Source of the DNA: Eledone cirrhosa
Lineage: Eukaryota > Mollusca > Cephalopoda > Octopoda > Eledonidae
Direction of reading: 5' to 3'
DNA: 64,000 nucleotides
Assembly (NCBI GenBank): GCA_964016885.1
Contig: OZ024749.1
Coordinates: 27,153,875 to 27,217,874, forward strand
The notes under the pieces were generated by a model that had not been told where the DNA came from, made no database searches, and was given only the letters and a program-made list of their open reading frames with translations. Positions 42,202 to 55,700 of this stretch are shown here, piece by piece; position 1 is the first letter of the stretch; the number at the start of each line of letters is the position of its first letter. A program made the position numbers and the translations under genes.

Positions 42202-45200
42202 CGTAGTAGTAGTAGTAGTGGTGGTGGTGGTGGTGGTGGTGGTGGTAGTAGTGGTAGTAGTAAAACCAACATCCTTCTTACCTGCACCAGTTCTTTGTCA
42301 GGGTCCAGCTTTGGAGAATGTTTCAGTAAGGTGTGAACGTCCAATATGAAGTAAACATCAACTGACTTTGCTCTAAATTCCTTGGATAAGTCTACAGAAA
42401 TATTTGACCAATGAGAGCAGCTTAAATACATGTCAATGGGCAGCTGCCATGACAACAAACCCACCCAGTCCACCCTGTATGTTGGTAGTAATGGTGACAT
42501 GATAAAACAAACCCACCCAGTCCACCCTGTATGGTGGTAGTAATGGTGACATGATAAAACAAAGCACCCAGTCCACCCTAATAAAACAAAGCACCCAGTC
42601 CACCCTGTATGGTGGTAGTAATGGTGACATGATAAAACAAAGCACCCAGTCCACCCTGTATGGTGGTAGTAATGGTGACATGATAAAACAAAGCACCCAG
42701 TCCACCCTGTATGGTGGTAGTAATGGTGACATGATAAAACAAAGCACCCAGTCCACCCTGTATGGTGGTAGTAATGGTGACATGATAAAACAAAGCACCC
42801 AGTCCACCCTGCATGGTGGTAGTAATGGTGACATGATAAAACAAAGCACCCAGTCCACCCTGTATGGTGGTAGTAATGGTGACATGATAAAACAAAGCAC
42901 CCAGTCCACCCTAATAAAACAAAGCACCCAGTCCACCCTGTATGGTGGTAGTAATGGTGACATGATAAAACAAAGCACCCAGTCCACCCTGCATGGTGGT
43001 AGTAATGGTGACATGATAAAACAAAGCACCCAGTCCACCCGGTATGGTGGTAGTAATGGTGACATGATAAAACAAAGCACCCAGTCCACCCTGTATGGTG
43101 GTAGTAATGGTGACATGATAAAACAAAGCACCCAGTCCACCCTAATAAAACAAAGCACCCAGTCCACCCTGTATGGTGGTAGTAATGGTGACACAATAAA
43201 ACAAAGCACCCAGTCCACCCTGTATGGTGGTAGTAATGGTGACATGATAAAACAAAGCACCCAGTCCACCCTGCATGGTGGTAGTAATGGTGACATGATA
43301 AAACAAAGCACCCAGTCCACCCTGCATGGTGGTAGTAATGGTGACATGATAAAACAAAGCACCCAGTCCACCCTGTATGGTGGTAGTAATGGTGACATGA
43401 TAAAACAAAGCACCCAGTCCACCCTGCATGGTGGTAGTAATGGTGACACGATAAAACAAAGCACCCAGTCCACCCTAATAAAACAAAGCACCCAGTCCAC
43501 CCTGCATGGTGGTAGTAATGGTGACATGATAAAACAAAGCACCCAGTCCACCCTAATAAAACAAAGCACCCAGTCCACCCTGTATGGTGGTAGTAATGGT
43601 GACATGATAAAACAAAGCACCCAGTCCACCCTGCATGGTGGTAGTAATGGTGACATGATAAAACAAAGCACCCAGTCCACCCTGCATGGTGGTAGTAATG
43701 GTGACATGATAAAACAAAGCACCCAGTCCACCCTGTATGGTGGTAGTAATGGTGACATGATAAAACAAAGCACCCAGTCCACCCTGTATGGTGGTAGTAC
43801 TGGTGTCATGATAAAACAAAGCACCCAGTCCACCCTGCATGGTGGTAGTAATGGTGACATGATCAAACAAAGCACCCAGTCCACCCTGCATGGTGGTAGT
43901 AATGGTGACATGATAAAACAAAGCACCCAGTCCACCCTGCATGGTGGTAGTAATGGTGACATGATAAAACAAAGCACCCAGTCCACCCTAATAAAACAAA
44001 GCACCCAGTCCACCCTGTATGGTGGTAGTAATGGTGACATGATAAAACAAAGCACCCAGTCCACCCTGCATGGTGGTAGTAATGGTGACATGATAAAACA
44101 AAGCACCCAGTCCACCCGGTATGGTGGTAGTAATGGTGACATGATAAAACAAAGCACCCAGTCCACCCTGTATGGTGGTAGTAATGGTGACATGATAAAA
44201 CAAAGCACCCAGTCCACCCTAATAAAACAAAGCACCCAGTCCACCCTGTATGGTGGTAGTAATGGTGACACAATAAAACAAAGCACCCAGTCCACCCTGT
44301 ATGGTGGTAGTAATGGTGACATGATAAAACAAAGCACCCAGTCCACCCTGCATGGTGGTAGTAATGGTGACATGATAAAACAAAGCACCCAGTCCACCCT
44401 GCATGGTGGTAGTAATGGTGACATGATAAAACAAAGCACCCAGTCCACCCTGTATGGTGGTAGTAATGGTGACATGATAAAACAAAGCACCCAGTCCACC
44501 CTGCATGGTGGTAGTAATGGTGACACGATAAAACAAAGCACCCAGTCCACCCTAATAAAACAAAGCACCCAGTCCACCCTGCATGGTGGTAGTAATGGTG
44601 ACATGATAAAACAAAGCACCCAGTCCACCCTAATAAAACAAAGCACCCAGTCCACCCTGTATGGTGGTAGTAATGGTGACATGATAAAACAAAGCACCCA
44701 GTCCACCCTGCATGGTGGTAGTAATGGTGACATGATAAAACAAAGCACCCAGTCCACCCTGCATGGTGGTAGTAATGGTGACATGATAAAACAAAGCACC
44801 CAGTCCACCCTGTATGGTGGTAGTAATGGTGACATGATAAAACAAAGCACCCAGTCCACCCTGTATGGTGGTAGTACTGGTGTCATGATAAAACAAAGCA
44901 CCCAGTCCACCCTGCATGGTGGTAGTAATGGTGACATGATCAAACAAAGCACCCAGTCCACCCTGCATGGTGGTAGTAATGGTGACATGATAAAACAAAG
45001 CACCCAGTCCACCCTGCATGGTGGTAGTAATGGTGACATGATAAAACAAAGCAGCCAGTCCACCCTGTATGGTGGTAGTAATGGTGACATGATAAACAAA
45101 GCACCCAGTCCACCCTGTATGGTGGTAGTACTGGTGACATGATAAAACAAAGCACCCAGTCCACCCTGTACGGTGGTAGTAATGGTGACACAATAAAACA

Positions 45201-45398
45201 AAGCACCCAGTCCACCCTGTACGGTGGTAGTAATGGTGACACAATAAAACAAAGCACCCAGTCCACCCTGTACGGTGGTTGTAGTGGCGACATGAGGGGA
45301 AAAAAATACCCAGTCCATCATGTATGGTAGTACTGGTGACATGATAAAACAAAGCACCCAGTCCACCCTGTCAAATTTGGGTAATGTCAAGAAGTCAT

Positions 45399-45448
<50 letters not shown>

Positions 45449-46099
45449 GAGAGAGAGACAGTGGGCAGGAGAGAGAATGAGGGAGGTTTAGCAGTAAAGT
45501 GAAATAACTAACATCTAGACTGTTGATCAACAAGAGCAGGAAGTCCCTTGATTAGAGTATTACTTGGTAAACCATTATTCTCAAACAGTCCTTCATAGAC
45601 TTCTCCAGTTCTTTGGGTGAACTTAGCCTGGAGAGAGAAACGGAAAGATTTGAAGAAAATCAAGATTTCCACGAAATAAATCAAGACAGTGAATGTAGAA
45701 TATTAAAGGTTGGAGAAGAATAAAGCAACCAAGCTTCGTTGGATGTGTAGTGTTAATTTGTATAAGAGCGAAAGACTTGCACTGGTATGGACATGTGATG
45801 TATATGGATGATGATTGTCAGGTGAAAAAATGCCAAGAAATCCCAGTGGAAGGAAGCTGCAGTAGAGGAAGACATCTTTTGTCACATCACCAGTCTGAGG
45901 AGCAGATCAATACAGGAGTCGGGTCCATAACTCCTATGGGTCACCTTGAGCCAATCCTCTGCGAAACGAGTGTAACAGGTCGATACGCAATATTTTTCAT
46001 ATATAAACGAAACTTCTTAATTTTTTCTATTATATACACCCTGCCTGCGCATAGAGTGTTTGATTTGGTACCAACACCAGTGTTTCACCATACTACCTA

Positions 46100-46134
<35 letters not shown>

Positions 46135-46191
46135 GCCAAGAAATTCCAGTGGAAGGAAACTGCAGTAAAGGAAGACCTGGGTATAATGGGA

Positions 46192-46237
<46 letters not shown>

Positions 46238-46294
46238 GCCAAGAAATTCCAGTGGAAGGAAACTGCAGTAAAGGAAGACCTGGGTATAATGGGA

Positions 46295-46334
<40 letters not shown>

Positions 46335-47426
46335 TGTGGTTGTCTGTCTGTCTATCGATTTTTGGCACACATCTCCTCTTAGAATCTCTCACGGAATTGC
46401 ACCGAAATTGCTATACTTGTACATTGAGCCCTAGCGAAGACATCGGAAAAAAAATATTTCAAATTGACCCACCCTATGTGACGAAATCGAATATAATGTA
46501 TCGATTTTTGAGCGTAAGTGATCAGTTATTTCCCTTTGTTCTGTTTACATTGAGCGTCTTACGTAAAAAATTACGCTGGCTTTCTCAGCGTTTAAAATAC
46601 AATACACGAACAGTTGTCGAGCCAGCAAAATATTGACCTGCAAAATTCATCAGTTCGAACACTAAGCTTCCGTTTTGCTTCATTTCCATTTAAAAGCATT
46701 TTAAAACAATATTTTTACTTGAAAACAAGTCTATTTAAAGACTACGTAAAACAAGCAAATATTTCGTCGTTAGGCGTGCAGACAGACAGTCGTGCAGACA
46801 GACAGTCGTGCAGAGAGGTGATATACGCGTGCAGACAGACAGTCGTGCAGAGATGCAGAGAGGTGATATAGGCGTGCAGACAGACAGTCGTGCAGAGAGG
46901 TGATATAGGCGTGCAGACAGACAGTCGTGCAGAGAGGTGATATAGGCGTGCAGACAGACAGTCGTGCAGAGAGGTGATATAGGCGTGCAGACAGACAGTC
47001 GTGCAGAGAGGTGATATAGGCGTGCAGACAGACATAACTGATAATTTGGTTACGCTAATGTTTTTCTCTGCGTTGCAGTGTTTACATTTTCGATCTTTGT
47101 TAATAAATAACCAGTGCAGTTTTTATCCCCAGCATCCTCTTTTGTTATAACATTCGGGTTATCGTTATGTTTTCTTAACTTCATAAGGCATATTGTTGGT
47201 TGAGGGAATATTAATCAAAAACACCACATGCAAGTCTGCACAGTAGACACTACAGTTTTTAAGCCAAGAAAGAAACTTAACATTGTAACTTTAACACAGC
47301 TACTGAGCGACCCCGAGCAACGCCGGGCTTTACTGCTAGTATATATATATTTATATATATATATAAAGTGCCAAGAAATCCCAGTGGAAGGAAACTGCAG
47401 TAAAGGAAGACCTGGGTATAATGGGA

Positions 47427-47489
<63 letters not shown>

Positions 47490-49755
47490 ATTTATATATA
47501 TATATATGAAATGCCAAGAAATCCCAATAAAAGTAAGCTGCAGACCTGGACACAAACACATAGAGAGACACTTAAACATACTCACAAACACACACACACA
47601 CACACAGATACACAAAGACAGATACAGTTAAACACAGCCACAGACGCAGACACACACATACACACAAAAGACTATATACTCACAAGGCCATGTTTCTTAT
47701 CTTCAAACCATTCTCCTTTATATTTGGAACCATCGGCATAATAAAATGTTCCTTGTCCATGTCGTTTACCATCAACAAAGTTACCTTTATACAGGTTCTG
47801 GGCATTAAACTGTGAGTTTAGGGACCTGTAGGTCATCCACATATGTTCTCCATAGCCATTCTGTTGGGGAGACCAAGACAGAGTGATTATATAGCTAGAC
47901 GCTGAAAAACCATGTGCGTCAATCAGTTCTCCTAAATGTTTTGAGGTGAAACGTACCAATTTTCTGGGTACTTGCTGATGAGAGCAGAAGATGGAATTTT
48001 TCACTTTTTCAATTATCGAAACTTATTTGGGTTTTGAAGTTTAAACTTATCTACGGAACAGGTTTGGATTTTGAAATTTAAATTTGTCCAAGTACCACGG
48101 CCATTGCCAATATGGGTTTGTTTTTATTGATTTATTATTTTAAATCGAGACAGGCAAACTGTATTAATCTAATTAGTATTTTTCAATCTAGCTAACTTGG
48201 TCATTTACAATGCAAACACTGATATGATTGTATTAGTGTTTATCATATATATTAATTTATATTAACTTGTATATATATATATATATTTTTATACTTTGGG
48301 AGGGTCATGTTGCCAATAAAAACACATGCACATGTTGGTTTACACCTCAATTTATTATAAATTTCCGGTTGGTTGGTTGGTTGGTTGGTTGAATAACCGG
48401 ATGGTTGTTTATATATTGTCAAAGCTGTTTCATCACACATTCTGTGACCTCCTCAGTAACTATGTTTTTATTTTATGTGTCTCTCCTTTGTTCTGTCCTA
48501 CACCATCTTCAATAAATTGAAGTGAAAACCAACAGGTGCATGTGTTTTTATTGGCAACATGACCCTCCCAAACTATAACAATATCTGTTTCAACACAGGT
48601 TTTCAGATAAGAGATCTCACAAATATATATGTTATTACTTTCAAAGTTAAGGATGTCATGATTGATATAGAGTCAAACATATGTCATGTCTCTAAAAAAA
48701 CAGCTCATAGAAAAAATTCGAAGAATAAATTTGAGCATTCAATCATTATAAAATAGTCAAGGATATATATATCTATACACACATAAATATCCTAGGATAT
48801 AAATGCATATTAAGACATTAAATTTCAACAAGAGACAATTTGCACAGATCTGTCTTAACCCTTTAGCATTCACGTTACTCTCCCTATAATTACTATTATA
48901 TTTTCATGGTAAATGCTTTACCTCACATAATTATCTCACATAATATCGAATCTATGAGATTTTGAAAGTATTTATTTTGAGAACAATACCTTAACATCAG
49001 TTTGAGCGACCAGTTACAGCCAGTTTCAACAGAATGAGGTAGAGAATTCTGGCCGGTTTTGGCCGGTTTGAACATTAAAGGGTTAATATGCATTTATATC
49101 CTAGGATATTTATGTGTGTATAAATATATATTATTCACTATTTTATACACACACACGCACACACATATATATATATATACATACATATATATATGGTAGT
49201 GGTGGTGGTGACAATGGTGATGAAGATGGCGATAATGATGATGATGATGGTAGAAGTGATGACAATGACGATGGTGGTGGTGGTTATGATGATAATGACG
49301 GTGATGATGATAATGGTGGTGCTGATGATGATAGTGATGGTGGTGGTGGTGACAGTGACAATGATGATGATGATGATAGACACATAAAAACATGAGCTAA
49401 ATTACCTGTACGCCATTAAACCAATGTCCAGTGTATACTTCCAAATCCTTTGGTCGACCCTCAACAAACCATTTCATCACACCTTCCACATTTGGTTTAT
49501 TTTTGAACCAGAATCCCTCAAAGATGTTGTTGCTGGTATATCTCTCTAAGCCCCACCCATGGGGAAGGTCATTCTGCCAGTCCCCATGGAAGAATGACTG
49601 GCTCTCCTCATCAAATTGCATGCAGCCCTAAAATAGCAATATCAATAATGCGTTGGTCACCAAAGAAGTCGAGGCTCGAACTGCTAGAAATAGCAGCTAA
49701 ACGCCCCTCAAGCCACACATATCAATAACCACCACTACCACCACCACCACACCAA

Positions 49756-49787
<32 letters not shown>

Positions 49788-52700
49788 TTACTAGTACTAC
49801 TACTGCTGCTGCTACTGCTACTGCTGCTGCTAATAATGGTTTCTTATTTTAGGCACATGGCCAGCAATTTTGGGGGAGGGGAAAGTCGATTAAATTGATC
49901 CCAGTGCGTGACTGGTACTTTATTTTATCGACCCCGTAAGGATGAAAGGCAAAGTTAACCTCGGCAGGATTTGAACTCAGATCATAAAGGGCCGTAACTC
50001 TATGCTGCAAAGCATGGCGTCCGACCCTCTACTGATACTGCCAATCCACCGCCCTACTGCTGTTGCTAATAATTGTTTCAACTTTAGGCACATGGCCAGT
50101 AATTTTGAAGGGGAAGGTGAACATCGATTAAATCGACCCCAGTGAGTGACTGGTACTTTATTTTATCGACCCCGTAAGGATGAAAACAAAGTTAACCTCG
50201 GCAGGATTTGAAATAATAACTGTTTCTACTTTTGGCACAAGGCCAGCAATTACCCAGTACATTACTGGTATTTTATTTGATTTTTTATATAAGCACAAGG
50301 CCAACAATTTTTGAAGGGAAGGGAAAGTCAATTAAATTGACGCCAATGCATTACTGGTACTTTATTTTATCGACCCCATAAGGTTCATAGGCAAAGCTAA
50401 CCTCAGCAGGAAATAATAATAAATGTTTCTACTTTTGGCACAAGGCCAGCAATTACCCAGTGCATTACTGGTACTTTATTTTATCAACCCCGTAAGGATG
50501 AGAGGCAAAGTTAACCTCGGCGGGATTTGAACTCAGACTATAAAGGGCCGTAACTCTTTGTTGCAAAGCATGGTGTCTGACCCTCTACCGATACTGCCAA
50601 TCCACTGCCTTAAATAAAGGTCTCAGCAACCCCTCGTGTCTTACCAATAGACCACGAAGACTGCCATAGCAGGAAATGATGATAATAATTCTTTTTCATG
50701 GCTGACATGAGGTTAAACAACTACTACCACCACCACTGCTATTACTACTACTACCACCACCACCACCACCACCACCACCACCACCACCACCACCACTACT
50801 ACTACTACTACTTCTACCACCACCACCACCACCACCACTACTATTACTACTACTAATTCAGGGCTGACCCACACCTAAACAACAACAACATTGACTATCT
50901 CACAACATAAAAAGGTAAAAATTGACTCCCCTTTCCATGTTTTTTCCCCTTAAACCAGTAACCAGTGTAACATTTTCCTTGTGACTTCCAGTTGTAGACT
51001 CCATAACCATGTCGCATACCATTTAAGACTTCTCCTTCATAGGTACTGCAACAGATATACATCAAATACAGTGACAGTAGAGTGGTAGAGGGCTATAGTA
51101 CCTTACCAACACGTTTCAGTAACTATAGAGATGGTAGAAGGCCATAGTACCCCACCAACACACCAGGCCACTATAGAGACAGTAGAAGGCCATAGTACCC
51201 CACCAACACACCAGGCCACTATAGAGACAGTAGAAGACCATAGTACCCCCACCAACACACCAGGCCACTATAGAGACAGTAGAAAGCCATAGTACCCCAC
51301 CAACACACCAGGCCACTATAGAGACAGTAGAAGACCATAGTACCCCACCAACACACCAGGCCACTATAGAGACAGTAGAAGGCCATAGTACCCCACCAAC
51401 ACACTTAGACCACTATAGAGACAGTAGAAGGCCATAGTACCCCACCAACACACTTAGGCCACTATAGAGACAGTAGAAGGCCATAGTACCCCACCAACAC
51501 TCTTAGGCCACTATAGAGACAGTAGAAGGCCATAGTACCCCACCAACACACTTACGCCACTATAGAGACAGTGGAAGGCCATAGTACCCCACCAACACAC
51601 TTAGGCCACTATAGAGACAGTAAAAGGCCATAGTACCCCACCAACACACTTAGGCCACTATAGAGTCAGTAGAAGGCCATAGTACCCCACCAACACACTT
51701 AGGCCACTATAGAGAAAGTAGAAGACCATAGTACCTCTACCAGCATTCTAGGCCACTATAGAGACAGTAGAGGCTATAGTACCCCACCAACAAACTTAGG
51801 CAACTATAGAGACAGTAGAAGGCCATAGTACTCCCACCAACAAACCCCAGTCACTATAACAACAGTAGAAGGCCATAGTACCCTCACCAACACACCTCAC
51901 TCACTACAGTGGTTGTAGCAGGCTATAGTGCTCTGACCAATACATCTCAGCCATTACTTGCTTTATAGCCAAATGCCCATCTTGATACCAAACCTTTTAG
52001 TTCCCTCGTACAACATGAAAGGGTCATGGTGAAGCTGTTCAAAAAACCAGGATACACAAGGTATGAAAGATAAAACAAACTAACAAACTGAAGACACAAA
52101 CATTCAATAAATCTATAACGTGGATTACGTGTCGCTGGAGATATTAATATAGTTATCGATTCAGAAGGCAATGACGAAAACGACATAATCCATTATAACA
52201 AAAATTCCCTTTTATTTGTTGTACAAATATGGAATCAAAATAACAAGAGAAGGTTGAGCAAGTCTTCACATCGTGTTGGCTGCATATTCCAGTGGAGATG
52301 TGAAAGAATGTGGCATATCGAATGTCGGACGTCTTGATGCTACCAGGTCGTTCAGTGAACTTTGTCTCTCTGCCCTGTCAGCCAACTGTGTCTCTGGTCC
52401 AAGTAGTCCAGCAACTTGTCTCGATCCGCTGAGGGCCTTGATTGGCTCACACTTCAGCCAACTTACCTCTGTGACACCATTCTTCCGCCAAAGGAAAATA
52501 CATTTAATTCTGTTCACTACAAATCAATAGATTCAATAGAGTTTAATAAATCTTACCTACTATCCAGGTAGGTATATGTTCCTTTACCCGTGATGTGGTT
52601 CAACATAAAATCTCCCTGGTAAATATAACAAATATACACTCAATGTAAACAGTTAACTATGATCTGATGATTGCCGCCATCATTATCATCACTGTTGTAA

Positions 52701-55700
52701 TCATCCCTATTAAAATCATAACTCTCTTCCTCTGTCTGTTTCTATCTCTTTCATACACACACATACACACATACACACATACACACATACACACAGACTG
52801 TTGGTTACGACGACAAGTGTTCCAGTTGATCCGATCAAACGGAACAGCCTGCTCATGAAATTAAGGTGCAAGTGGCTGAGCATTCCACAGACACGCATAC
52901 CCTTAACATAGTTCTCAGGGAGATTCAGCGTGACACAGAATGTGACACTTTTGCCAGCTGAGAGAACTGGAGCAACATGAAATAAAATGTCTTGCTCAAG
53001 GACACAATGTGCCACCAGAAATCAAACTCATGACCTTACGATTGTGAGCCGAATACCTTAACCACAATGCCATGCGTCTTCACATACATACATATATATC
53101 GTCACCATATCTCATACTTCTTTTCTAGATATCAAGAATAGCCACTTCCGAGATAGAATTAGAGTCTTGTCCTCTTTCCTGCTTACTAAAACTTTGGCCT
53201 TTGCTAGGTTTATTCTCAACCCTTTTGATTCCAAGTTCTCTTTCCACAACAAGGGTTTTTACTGAAGCTCTTCCACAGATTCAGCTATAACAACCAGGTC
53301 ATCAACATACAGAAGTTACCATGGACAGCCAGTCCTCTGTTATGGCCTGGAGAACTATAATTAACTTGAGGGGGCTGAAGATTGATCTTTGATGTTAGGT
53401 ATATTTACCTGGTTTACCTGGCAGGTAACACCATCTAATATATAGTTAATATTAGATATATTTACCTGATTTACCTGGTAGGTAACACCATCTAATATAT
53501 AAATCATGTTAGGTGTATTTACCTGCTTCACCTGGCAGGTAACACAATCTAATATTTAAATCATGTTAGGTATATTTACCTGATAAGTAACACCATCTAA
53601 TATATAGTTAATGTTAGATATATTTACCTGGCAGGTAACACCACCTAATATATAAATCATGTTAGGTATATTTACCTGGTAAGTAACACCATCATTCCAC
53701 TTGTAAAGCCCATAGCCATGCATAAGACCTTGATGGAAGAAACCCTGATGACAGTAAAAAAAAACAAAACAAATTGTAATTGTGACCCAGTAGTGTAGCT
53801 TGAAGGGTTAAGAAGGAGAGGAGAATGAGGGCCTTGGTTGACATGTTTTTTCTTTTTTTTTTTGGTGGAGAGGGGAGGAGCACTTTTGTGTAGGTTTGGT
53901 GTGTATTGGGTTTTGTTTTTCATGCCCGATAGTCATGCTCATAATAGTGGTGGTGGTGGTGATGGTGGTGGTGATAGTCGTGCTCATAATAGTGCTGGTG
54001 GTGGTGATGGTGGTGGTGATAGTCGTGCTCATAATAGTGCTGGTGATGGTGGTGGTGGTGGTGATAGTCGTGCTCATAATAGTGCTGGTGATGGTGGTGG
54101 TGGTGGTGATAGTCGTGCTCATAATAGTGCTGGTGATGGTGGTGGTGGTGGTGATAGTCGTGCTCATAATAGTGCTGGTGATGGTGGTGGTGGTGGTGAT
54201 AGTCGTGCTCATAATAGTGGTGGTGGTGGTGGTGGTGGTGGTGGTGGTGGTGATGATTAATGATGAAAGAATAAACTTACTTTATAAGTATGTCCATCAG
54301 TAAACTCCACTTCTCCTTCCCCTTCAAACAAACCATTTAACAGTTCACCATTATATCTGAAGAGTTATAAAGAAAACTGTGCTTATGTTAATGTGCTTAT
54401 TATGTAGTTCTAAATAACTGTGTGTAGTTCTAAATAACTGTGTGTAGTTCTAAATAACTGTGTGTAGTTCTAAATAACTGTGTGTAGTTCTCAATCTAAT
54501 ATTATAATAATAATAAAATAATAATAATGAAATTATTGTGTACAGTGCTCAGGTGCACTACAACTCGTCAAAGGTGCATGTATAGTACATAGAATAATAT
54601 ACAAATGTCAGGGAAGTGAATAGTGTATGAGTCATGATATACATGTGTGTATGTGTATGGAGGGGGGAACATCAGGTGTAGTGTTGGCGAATCTCGAGAA
54701 ACATGGAGGTTTTAAAGGATGCAGTGTCTCGACAGCTAACAACTGATGCAGGTAGTTTGTTCCATGCTTCAGCAACTCTGAGCGTGAAAAGATTTTTCCA
54801 AAAGTCATGGGAGCTGTGCTGTTTTCTGACTTTGTGGGCATGTCCACGTGTGTTAGACACATGGAAATCAAAAAGGTACTCAGGGTTGTTGTTGGCAACA
54901 TGGTTAACAATTTTGTGGGTGTTTACCAAGTCAGTTGCCAGGCGTCGGAGCTTCAATGTATCCATGCCCAGGGAAGCAAGGCGCTCAGAATATGGTAGAT
55001 GCCTGATGGAGGGTATTCGCTTGGTTGCACATCTCTGAACAGTTTCCAGGCGGTCAATGTTCTGAGCAAGATAGGGGTTCCAGACTGGTGATGCAAATTC
55101 TAAGTATGGCCGCGCCATAGCCAAGTACAGCCTTAAATAGATAGCTGAAGAGCGGCTGACAAAGGTCTTGCTCAGTGATGCTAAGACACCCTCAGCTCTC
55201 TTGACAATTTTAGAGACATGCTTCATCCAACGCAAATCGCTGCTGACCGTAATGCCCAGGTCACGTTCACAAGAAGACTTCTTGATATTAGTGCTGTGGA
55301 GGGAGTATGTGGACGCTGGGTTTTATGTAGTTCTAAATCTAATATTGTGTAGTTCTAAAGCTAATATCATGTAGTTCTAAATCTAATATTATGTAGTTCT
55401 AAATCTAATATTATGTAGTTCTAAATCTAATATTATGTAGTTCTAAATCTAATATTATGTAGTTCTAAATCTAATATTATGTAGTTCTAAAGCTAATATC
55501 ATGTAGTTCTAAATCTAATATTATGTAGTTCTAAATCTAATATTATGTAGTTCTAAATCTAATATTATGTAGTTCTAAATCTAATATTATGTAGTTCTAA
55601 ATCTAATATTATGTAGTTCTAAAGCTAATATTATGCAGTTCTAAATCTAATATTATGCAGTTCTAAATCTAATATTATGTAGTTCTAAATCTAATATTAT

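Noticed and set aside
41838..43196. 452-codon minus-strand frame
   Set aside because: It reads through RSPH10B exon 9 by chance, joining (AGT)n repeat and satellite. Only 42282-42391 is coding.
42433..45390. 985-codon and 863-codon open frames on opposite strands
   Set aside because: They are translations of the 51-bp satellite, whose unit is a multiple of three; no protein family and no start or splice context.
51060..51945. Splice-site duplicating array at exon 5, like those at exons 3, 12 and 15
   Set aside because: The 49-bp unit lies beside exon 5 but does not contain its acceptor sequence.
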